From Stenotrophomonas maltophilia (GTDB lineage: Bacteria; Pseudomonadota; Gammaproteobacteria; Xanthomonadales; Xanthomonadaceae): a stretch of 64,000 nt of DNA. The translations under genes were made by a program, and so were the position numbers. Shown here one piece after another: positions 16,362-24,312 of this stretch (position 1 is its first letter; each line of letters opens with the position of its first letter). Where the stretch lies: contig NZ_CP037858.1 in assembly GCF_006974125.1 (NCBI RefSeq), positions 1,550,001 through 1,614,000 of the forward strand, read 5' to 3'. Below the pieces are notes generated by a model. It saw only the letters and a program-made list of their open reading frames with translations, had not been told where the DNA came from and ran no database searches.

Positions 16362-16747
16362 GGGGAGTCTCTCTCGGACAGGGAAAATGAAAGCCGCCCT
16401 CCCCCTGGAAAGAGGAAGAGCGGCGCCGCCCGCAGAGGTGGTTGCGGGCAACGGAGAGAATGTTAGGAACCCATTGCCATGCAGACCATTCAAGCTTTCC
16501 TAAAACATTGAACGCTAAGGAGAAACCTTGAAGACGCTCAATGTTTGAGAGTTATGCAAATTCCCTCACTGATTAAATGCAATAAACCTCATTGCCTTGC
16601 CTATGCAGGGTCGAACCGCGCCGAAGAATCCGTGGACGCGCTCCAGATGAACGCATCGCCATGCGCGCGGAACCTGTCGCCGGGCGGAGAACATGATTCG
16701 CGCTCGACTGCTGTTCGCATTGCGCGCGATTCAACTGCCGGTCGACG
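16362..16747. other. 386-bp pilus upstream region, AT-rich, no credible gene
   Basis: Between the pilin start and the hydrolase stop. The part at 16480-16600 is markedly AT-rich for this genome and is the likely promoter/operator region of the pilus operon. A small plus-strand frame at 16545-16823 shows no coding features. Confidence 0.6.
16503..16546. promoter_or_regulatory. inverted repeat upstream of the pilus operon, candidate operator
   Basis: AAACATTGAACG at 16503-16514 faces CGCTCAATGTTT at 16535-16546; 11 of 12 positions pair, with a 20-base spacer. It lies in the AT-rich stretch about 140 bases upstream of the pilin ATG. Regulator unknown. Confidence 0.45.
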
Positions 16748-17512
16748 CTACCTCCCGGGCAATGACAACAGGAACGACTCCATGGCCGCCACCAATGCCA
16801 AGGGTGTCTCATTCATCGGGTAGTGCCCTGCACTTTCGATGACCTCCAGCGTTGCGTGGCGATAGCGGCACAGATAGGTCTTCTCCATCAGTGATCGGTT
16901 GAACGTTGGATCCTTCCCGCCCACCACCACCTTCAACCGATGTTCGCCGATGATCTCATCGCTGAAATCCGTATCTGCCCACGCGGAAAGATAGGCAGCA
17001 AATGCGCCGGGCGTGGAGTGCTCCATTGAGTAGTCGGCCTTCCAGTCCAACCAGGCGGCAGGCAGCCGCCCACCGGTGCTGCGGTCGATGATGGTCCGCC
17101 GGTTGGCCAGGCTGTCGGCAGCACCCTCCAGCAGGTGGCGCGTGGCCGCGTCATAGGCAATACCACCGCAGGGAACGGGTGCGATGGCCAGCATGGATCG
17201 CACACGCTGTGGCGCGAGCACGGCGATGCGTTCGATCGCCATGCCTCCCATGGAATGCCCGACCAGGCTGAAGGTGCCGATCCGCAGCGCATCGGCGAGC
17301 GCCAACGCATCATGCGCGATCTCGTCGATGCTGAACTGACCCGTCGCATCGCGCATGCCTCCGTAGCCACGGCAATCCATGAAGACGTAGCTGAAGTGAT
17401 CGCGCGACAGCCACGGCTCGATCGGCTCGAACGCATGCGCGTCGCCGAACCAGCCATGCAGGACCAGGACGAAGTGAGGCCCCCGCCCCACGCGATGAAA
17501 AGTGTTGGCCAT
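16748..17512 (-). CDS. alpha/beta-fold hydrolase
   Basis: 254 residues. An oxyanion-side LHGWFGDAH motif lies at about 19-26. The nucleophile elbow GHSMGG has Ser87, and a catalytic-type His occurs in ESAGHYPM near the C-terminus, with acid candidates before it (GGKDPTF). No signal peptide, so cytoplasmic. Substrate cannot be read from the sequence; relatives include esterases and C-C hydrolases. It is divergent from an AraC-type regulator that may control it, with 93 bases between starts. Confidence 0.85.
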   Translation of the reverse strand: MANTFHRVGRGPHFVLVLHGWFGDAHAFEPIEPWLSRDHFSYVFMDCRGYGGMRDATGQFSIDEIAHDALALADALRIGTFSLVGHSMGGMAIERIAVLAPQRVRSMLAIAPVPCGGIAYDAATRHLLEGAADSLANRRTIIDRSTGGRLPAAWLDWKADYSMEHSTPGAFAAYLSAWADTDFSDEIIGEHRLKVVVGGKDPTFNRSLMEKTYLCRYRHATLEVIESAGHYPMNETPLALVAAMESFLLSLPGR

Positions 17513-17592
17513 GAAGAATCGCCACAGTCAGAAGGAGCACTGATGCTAGGCAGGGCAAGTGCGGCCCGCCGTCGATGGCGGGTCAACCGCTA

Positions 17593-17598
17593 TAGAAT
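17593..17598 (+). promoter_or_regulatory. TAGAAT -10 box immediately before the AraC-type regulator
   Basis: TAGAAT ends only seven bases before the ATG at 17606. If used, transcription would start at or next to the A of the ATG, giving a leaderless mRNA. No Shine-Dalgarno is present, which agrees. The -35 match is poor. Confidence 0.45.
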
Positions 17599-17605
17599 CC
17601 GGGCC

Positions 17606-18379
17606 ATGCGCAATTCGCTGCTCGATCCCTACGAAGACCTGCCGCGCGATGTTGTGGTCACCTCGAACAACTACGCGGCCGCGTCCACGTTTCCCCGGCA
17701 TGCCCACCGACGCGGTCAGTTCGCGTTTGCGGCCCGCGGCACCATCAGCGTGACGACACCGCAGGGACGCTGGCTGGTGCCTCCGCAGCGCGCCTGTTGG
17801 GTACCGGCGGGGCTGGCCCACGAGATGACGATGCGCGGGCCGGTAACGATGCTCAATGCCTTCCTTTCCATCGAGGCGGCCGCCGCCGTGGCACTGCCAA
17901 TGCACTGCAGCGTGTATGCGGTCTCTCCCTTGCTGCGGCAGCTGCTGGAGGATGCAGTGGACCTGCCGCCGCTCTACGACGAGGACGGGCGTGCGGGCAA
18001 GCTGATGCAACTACTGGTGGCGGAGATCGCGTCGATGCCGACGCTTTCCCTGCATGCGCCATTGCCTGCCGATGCACGCCTCGCACGTATCTGCCGGGCG
18101 CTGTTCGATGCGCCTTCGCTCGCCATTGGGCTTGATGAGGTGGCTGCGGAAGCGGGCATGAGCCGTCGCACGTTCACGCGGATGTTCCGCGCGGATACCG
18201 GGGTGAGTTTTGCCGAGTGGCGGCAGCAGGTGTGCCTGCTGGTGGCCATCGAACGACTGGGGCAAGGGCAGGCGGTGACGCGCGTGGCACTGGACCTGGG
18301 ATACGCAAGCCCGAGTGCGTTTTCTGCGGCATTCCGGCGTGTGCTGGGGAGTTCGCCGAGCCAGTATTCAGAGGTGTAG
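17606..18379 (+). CDS. AraC-family transcriptional regulator with N-terminal cupin domain
   Basis: 257 residues. Residues about 20-90 form a small cupin sensor (FPRHAHRRGQF, then WLVPPQRACWVPAGLAHEM), as in the NimR/YeaM-like subgroup. The C-terminal 100 residues hold two helix-turn-helix motifs, the second with the family signature (VALDLGYASPSAFSAAFRRVLG.SPSQY). It likely senses a small ligand and controls the divergent hydrolase gene; the target is inferred from orientation. Its TAG stop is part of the GTAG start of a SMAG repeat. Confidence 0.88.
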   Translation: MRNSLLDPYEDLPRDVVVTSNNYAAASTFPRHAHRRGQFAFAARGTISVTTPQGRWLVPPQRACWVPAGLAHEMTMRGPVTMLNAFLSIEAAAAVALPMHCSVYAVSPLLRQLLEDAVDLPPLYDEDGRAGKLMQLLVAEIASMPTLSLHAPLPADARLARICRALFDAPSLAIGLDEVAAEAGMSRRTFTRMFRADTGVSFAEWRQQVCLLVAIERLGQGQAVTRVALDLGYASPSAFSAAFRRVLGSSPSQYSEV

Positions 18380-18440
18380 CAAGAGCAGCCGAGCATGGCT
18401 CGACTCTACAGAAGCGTGCCAACCAAGGTTGGCACCCACC
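18376..18440. repeat. SMAG palindromes overlapping the AraC stop codon
   Basis: GTAG at 18376-18379 opens a palindrome running to CTAC at 18409 (arms GAGCCGAGC-type). A second hairpin, GTGCCAACC/GGTTGGCAC, lies at 18416-18437. The stop codon TAG (18377-18379) of the upstream gene is the TAG of GTAG. Confidence 0.8.
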
Positions 18441-18451
18441 AGGGTGGCGGC

Positions 18452-18481
18452 AAAAAAAACGCCCCGCGGATGCGGGGCGTT
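18452..18481 (-). terminator. rho-independent terminator of gltA
   Basis: Read on the minus strand: AACGCCCCGC, short loop, GCGGGGCG, then eight T. Located 23 bases past the gltA stop. Confidence 0.9.
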
Positions 18482-18504
18482 CCCAGCACAACCTACGCGG
18501 GCGA

Positions 18505-19782
<1,278 letters not shown>

Positions 19783-20022
19783 TGTGTGCGCTCCTTCATG
19801 GGAAGGCGCCTGCCCAAGCGCATTGGTCAGGCACGTGAATGACGTCCTCGGCCTGTGCCGGGGATCAGGTCATTATCGCACAGCAGCATTTGTCGGGTGC
19901 TAGACGGAAGTCGTATACGACAGGCGGCCAGACGCCGGCCGTTGAGCGGCCCGGATCGGCAAAAGCGCTGTCACACGAACGCAGTGTTCCGCCCATCCAA
20001 ACGCCCGTTGGGCAGGCGTTGG

Positions 20023-20055
20023 GGAAAAACAAACGGCCGCGCAGAGCGCGGCCGT
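20023..20055 (-). terminator. terminator of rpmE2
   Basis: Stem ACGGCCGCGC / GCGCGGCCGT (20033-20055) with a 3-base loop, followed on the minus strand by TTGTTTTT. It lies 23 bases after the L31 stop. Confidence 0.85.
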
Positions 20056-20078
20056 CGGTTCGAAGCAGGATCGACAGA

Positions 20079-20321
20079 TCAGCGCGCGTAGCGCTTCTGG
20101 AACTTGTCGATACGGCCCGAGGTGTCGATGACCTTGTGCTTGCCCGTGTAGAACGGGTGCGAAGCCGAGGAAATTTCAACCTTCACCAGCGGGTAGTCGT
20201 TGCCGTCTTCCCACTTGATGGTTTCCTTCGTCGCCATGGTCGAGCGGGTCAGGATCTTGAAATCGGAGGTGACGTCATGGAAGACGACGTCGCGGTAGTT
20301 CGGATGGATATCGGCCTTCAT
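20079..20321 (-). CDS. rpmE2: 50S ribosomal protein L31, type B (zinc-independent)
   Basis: 80 residues starting [16 protein letters not shown]. It lacks the CxxC zinc ligands of the type A paralogue, so it is the YkgM-like form that replaces zinc-binding L31 when zinc is scarce in bacteria that carry both. It ends with the usual KRYAR-type basic tail. A promoter is visible upstream (20360-20389) and a terminator downstream, so it is a monocistronic unit. No convincing Zur box was found by eye. Confidence 0.93.
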   Translation of the reverse strand: MKADIHPNYRDVVFHDVTSDFKILTRSTMATKETIKWEDGNDYPLVKVEISSASHPFYTGKHKVIDTSGRIDKFQKRYAR

Positions 20322-20359
20322 GGGCTCACACCGTAAATGGGCTGGTGGTCAAGAGCGGC

Positions 20360-20389
20360 ATTATAAGCACCGGTTGCCGCCCGGGGCAA
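20360..20389 (-). promoter_or_regulatory. sigma-70 promoter for rpmE2
   Basis: Minus strand: -35 TTGCCC (20389-20384), 18-base spacer, perfect -10 TATAAT (20365-20360), 38 bases from the start codon. The spacer lies inside a 12-bp palindrome. Confidence 0.7.
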
Positions 20390-20396
20390 CCGGTGC
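20367..20396. terminator. 12-bp stem hairpin after the nucleoside hydrolase gene
   Basis: GCACCGGTTGCC / GGCAACCGGTGC, perfect, with a 6-base loop. It is placed to end transcription from the nucleoside hydrolase gene (stop at 20410) although no T-run follows. It overlaps the rpmE2 promoter. Confidence 0.5.
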
Positions 20397-20409
20397 CGGG
20401 CAATTGACT

Positions 20410-21348
20410 TCAGTCCGCGCCCAGGGCCTGGCGTACCAGGGCCTCGAAACGCTGCTGGTCGTAGGCCATCAGCAGATCGCAGTTGTCCGGCTGGCCGGTC
20501 TGGCGGTTCCAGTCGACGATGGTGGCACCGCGGCTGAACGTGCCGTTCAGTTCCACGTTCAGCGGCCGCGACTCGACCTGCAGCTGCCCTTCCGGGTTCA
20601 GTGCCCAGGCCATGGCCACCGCATCGGCGGTGTACCAGCGGCCGCCTTTGGCGTCTTCAGACAGCGCGCGGGTCTTGCGCGAAATCAGCTCGTAGAAGCG
20701 GGCGCGATCGGAGTCGGCCTGCAGCCACGTCTCGGCATCTTCCAGCGGCAGGCCATGGGCGACGGTTGCCTCCCAGTCCGACACCAGCAGGTGCTTGAAC
20801 GAGGTGAACACCACGTGCGCCGCTTCAGGGTCGAAGGCGATGTTGAACTCGGCCGCCGGGGTGATGTTGCCGTGGCAGGTGACTGCGCCTCCCATCACCA
20901 CGATGCGCTTGATGCGCTGGGGCAGGGTCGGGTCCAGCTTCAGTGCCAGGGCCAGGTTGGTCAGCGGGCCGAGCATCACCAGCATCAGTTCGCCGGCGTG
21001 CTCATGCGACAGGCGCAGGATGGCCAGTGCAGCGTGCTCGGCTTCAGCCTGGCGGCTCGGCGGCGGCAGGTCCACGTCGCCGTAGCCGTCACGGCCATGC
21101 ACGTGGGCAGCGTCGACGGAAGGATGCAGCAGCGGATCCGGGCTGCCGGCAAACACCGGTACGTCGGCGCGGCCGACGATGTCGCAGAGCTTGAGGGCAT
21201 TGCGGACGGTGTACTGCAGGCCGACATTGCCGGCGGCGATGGTCAGGGCGACCACGTCATGCCGTTCATCGGCAAAGGCCATCAGCAGGGCCAGGGCGTC
21301 GTCCACACCGGGGTCGGTGTCGATCAACAGGGGGATCTTGTGGGTCAT
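20410..21348 (-). CDS. inosine-uridine-preferring nucleoside hydrolase family protein
   Basis: 312 residues, the usual length. The metal-binding signature DTDPGVDDA is at about residues 10-18. Later blocks include LGPLTNLALAL, the VVMGGA strand and the EFNIAFDPEAA segment that binds ribose. The enzyme cleaves the N-glycosidic bond of ribonucleosides for purine/pyrimidine salvage. Base preference cannot be told. Cytoplasmic, no signal peptide. Apparently transcribed alone. Confidence 0.93.
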   Translation of the reverse strand: MTHKIPLLIDTDPGVDDALALLMAFADERHDVVALTIAAGNVGLQYTVRNALKLCDIVGRADVPVFAGSPDPLLHPSVDAAHVHGRDGYGDVDLPPPSRQAEAEHAALAILRLSHEHAGELMLVMLGPLTNLALALKLDPTLPQRIKRIVVMGGAVTCHGNITPAAEFNIAFDPEAAHVVFTSFKHLLVSDWEATVAHGLPLEDAETWLQADSDRARFYELISRKTRALSEDAKGGRWYTADAVAMAWALNPEGQLQVESRPLNVELNGTFSRGATIVDWNRQTGQPDNCDLLMAYDQQRFEALVRQALGAD

Positions 21349-21655
21349 CGTTGCCGTCTTCAGATCGGCAACGAAGTGTGGACCGGGATGATGACCGTTG
21401 CAAGTACGGGGGTTCTGGCAGGGCTGCGCCCTGCACCCGCAGAATCAACGGCAAACGCCAGAGCAACGGCAAAAGCTGGTTTCCTGGGGGATGCGGGGTG
21501 GGTCCGATTGCGGGGGACGCCGTAAACCCGTCCTTGGGGGCTTGGCCGCGGCATCCATGCCGCGGACACCCCCGCAACCGGACCCACCCCGCCTTCGACA
21601 GATTTCCACGGCTGTTGGTGGGTGTCGACCAAGGTCCACACCCATCAAGGTGGCA
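21349..21655. other. repeat-filled 307-bp intergenic region
   Basis: Contains a GGGCTGCGCCCTGCACCC-type fragment (21421-21440) also seen at 32.6 kb, the 100-bp inverted-repeat element (21493-21592) and a GGTGGGTGTCGACC hairpin at 21619-21648. No gene seen. Confidence 0.7.
21493..21592. repeat. dispersed long inverted-repeat element, copy A
   Basis: Arms 21493-21516 and 21569-21592 pair at 23 of 24 positions. Between them lies a core ACGCCGTAAAC..., then GGGGGCTTGGCCGCGGCATC and its own small palindrome CCGCGGCAT..ATGCCGCGG. The same core occurs at 46701-46804 with different but again complementary arms. Confidence 0.85.
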
Positions 21656-23767
21656 TTACGCCGAGGCGTAACGCACGGCGGTGCCGATCCAGCGCTGCAC
21701 CACGCGGTCGGCCAGCGCGGGTTGCTGGTCCAGCAGGCGCTCGGCGAGGTCATGCACGCCGGGCAGCAGGCCGGCGTCGCGGGCCAGGTCGGCGATGCGG
21801 AAACCGGCCAGGCCGGTCTGCCGCGTACCCAGCAGTTCGCCGGGACCACGCAGCTCCAGATCCTTTTCGGCGATGACGAAGCCATCGTTGGTTTCACGCA
21901 TGGTCTGCAACCGCTCGCGTGCCATCTGCGAGAGCGGCGCCTGGTACAGCAGCACGCAGCGCGACACCGCCGAACCACGGCCGACGCGGCCGCGCAGCTG
22001 GTGCAGCTGGGCCAATCCGAGGCGCTCGGCGTTCTCGATCACCATCAGCGAGGCGTTCGGCACATCCACGCCCACTTCAATCACCGTGGTTGCCACCAGC
22101 AGGTCGATGTCGCCGGCCTTGAACGCCACCATCGTCGCCAGCTTCTCGGCGGCTTTCAGGCGGCCATGCACCAACCCCACGCGAACGCCGGGCAGCAGCG
22201 CCTGCAGCGATTCGTAGGTGGCCTGCGCGGGCGTTGCATCCAGCTCTTCGCTTTCCTCGATGAGCGTGCACACCCAGTACACCTGCCGCCCTTCCTGGCA
22301 GGCCAGCGCGATGCGCTCGATCAGCTCCGGGCGGCGATCGTTGTTGAGGGCCACGGTCTGCACCGGCGTGCGGCCGGGCGGCAGTTCGTCGATGGCAGAG
22401 ACATCCAGGTCCGCGTATTCGGACATCGCCAGCGTGCGTGGAATCGGTGTGGCGGTCATCACCAGCTGGTGCGGGACGCTGTTGCCGCCCGCGCCCTTGT
22501 CACGCAGGGCCAGACGCTGGTGCACGCCGAAGCGGTGCTGCTCGTCGACGATGGCCAGGGCCAGGTCCTGGAACACCACCGCCTCCTGCATCAGCGCGTG
22601 GGTGCCGACCACCACCTGCGCTTCGCCATTGGCGACCTGTTCCATCACCTTGGCGCGCGCCTTGCCGGTGACCTTGCCGGCCAGCCAGGCGATGCGCACA
22701 CCGAGCGGTTCCAGCCAGCCGCGCAGGTTGTTGAGGTGCTGCTCGGCCAGCAGTTCGGTGGGAGCGGCCAATGCGACCTGCTTGCCCTGCTCCACCGCCA
22801 GCATCGCCGCCAGCGCGGCGACCACGGTCTTGCCCGAGCCGACATCGCCCTGCACCAAGCGCAGCATCGGGCTGGGCCGTGCGAGATCCTCACGGATCTG
22901 CTTGAACACGCGCGCCTGCGCACCGGTCAGTGCGAATGGCAGCTGCTTCAGCAGCGCCTTGGCCAGCTTGCCAGGACCGCCCAGCGGCGGCGCATGGTGC
23001 GCCTGCAACGCGATGCGCTGGCGACGCAGGCTGAGGTGGTGGGCCAGCAGCTCTTCCATCGCCAGGCGGCGCTGCGCCGGGTGGGTGCCGGTGGCCAGCG
23101 CGGCCAGATCGGCATCCGGCGGTGGCCGATGCACGGTCAACAGCGCGCTGCGCAGCGACGGCAGGCCGAGGCCATCGAGCCAGCCGCTGGGCAGCAGTTC
23201 CAGGGTGCTTTCCTCGGGCAGGCGATCCAGGGCCTGGCCGATCAGCTTGCGCATGGTCATCGGGCCCACGCCTTCGACGGTGGGATACACCGGGTCGAGG
23301 CGGTCGCCGAGTTCGGGGTCGTCGTTGCGGCCCAGCACCTGGTAGCTGGGATGGACGATCTCCAGGCCGAGGTGGCCTGGCTTGGGCGTGCCGAAGCAGC
23401 GCAACCGGTTGCCGACCGCGAACTGGCCGACCTGCTGCTGGCGGAAATGGAAGAAGCGCAGCACCAGGGTGCCCTGCCCCTCGTCCTCCACCGCCACTTT
23501 CAGCATCGGCCGGTAGCGCATGCCGCGTTCGACCGCGACCACCCGCACTTCCACCTGCGCCGGTACACCCGAACGCAGGTCTTCGATGCGGGTCAGCCGG
23601 GTCCGGTCTTCATAGCGCAGCGGCAGGTGAAGCCAGAGATCCTGCAGGGTGGCCAGGCCACGCGCCTGCAGTTTGGCGGCCACAGCCGGACCGACGCCCG
23701 CGAGCATCGCCAGGGATGCTTCGCCGGACGGTGACAGTACCGGAGTGACCGCCGCCTTGCGTGCCAC
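21656..23767 (-). CDS. recG: ATP-dependent DNA helicase RecG
   Basis: 703 residues, typical length. It has an N-terminal wedge/OB domain (GVGPAVAAKLQARG; LPLRYEDRTR) and helicase motifs Walker A (GDVGSGKTVVA), DEQHRFG (motif II) and TATPIPRTLA (motif III). The C-terminal helicase lobe follows (QLRGRVGRG). It remodels stalled replication forks and branched recombination intermediates. The start appears to be GTG at 23767, seven bases after the ridA stop, so it is probably co-transcribed with spoT and ridA. Confidence 0.96.
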   Translation of the reverse strand: MARKAAVTPVLSPSGEASLAMLAGVGPAVAAKLQARGLATLQDLWLHLPLRYEDRTRLTRIEDLRSGVPAQVEVRVVAVERGMRYRPMLKVAVEDEGQGTLVLRFFHFRQQQVGQFAVGNRLRCFGTPKPGHLGLEIVHPSYQVLGRNDDPELGDRLDPVYPTVEGVGPMTMRKLIGQALDRLPEESTLELLPSGWLDGLGLPSLRSALLTVHRPPPDADLAALATGTHPAQRRLAMEELLAHHLSLRRQRIALQAHHAPPLGGPGKLAKALLKQLPFALTGAQARVFKQIREDLARPSPMLRLVQGDVGSGKTVVAALAAMLAVEQGKQVALAAPTELLAEQHLNNLRGWLEPLGVRIAWLAGKVTGKARAKVMEQVANGEAQVVVGTHALMQEAVVFQDLALAIVDEQHRFGVHQRLALRDKGAGGNSVPHQLVMTATPIPRTLAMSEYADLDVSAIDELPPGRTPVQTVALNNDRRPELIERIALACQEGRQVYWVCTLIEESEELDATPAQATYESLQALLPGVRVGLVHGRLKAAEKLATMVAFKAGDIDLLVATTVIEVGVDVPNASLMVIENAERLGLAQLHQLRGRVGRGSAVSRCVLLYQAPLSQMARERLQTMRETNDGFVIAEKDLELRGPGELLGTRQTGLAGFRIADLARDAGLLPGVHDLAERLLDQQPALADRVVQRWIGTAVRYASA

Positions 23768-23774
23768 GTAGCGG

Positions 23775-24161
<387 letters not shown>

Positions 24162-24225
24162 GGGTCGCTCCGGTGCTTGGGGGAAAACAGAGCGGTGATT
24201 GTACCGGCTGGGCGCGGCATCGGCT

Positions 24226-24266
24226 GGGGTCGGATCCGTTTCCCGGCGGGAAACGGATCCGACCCC
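24226..24266. repeat. GGGGTC-family hairpin, copy 1
   Basis: Perfect 19-bp stem: GGGGTCGGATCCGTTTCCC, 3-base loop, and its complement. It lies between ridA and spoT. It shares its outer ends with elements at 52487-52524 and 56928-56966 but has a different inner stem. Confidence 0.85.
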
Positions 24267-24288
24267 GTGCGTCGTGTGCGCGGAACGT

Positions 24289-24312
24289 CATCCACGCATG
24301 GCGTGGACCTAC
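24289..24312 (-). repeat. SMAG palindrome supplying the spoT stop codon
   Basis: Minus strand: GTAGGTCCACGCCATGCGTG followed by GATG. The TAG of GTAG (24311-24309) is the spoT stop codon. A near-identical unit lies at 46926-46950. Confidence 0.85.

Noticed and set aside
16545-16823. Small plus-strand frame upstream of the pilus operon
   Set aside because: Low-complexity composition, overlaps the end of the hydrolase gene, no ribosome-binding site.
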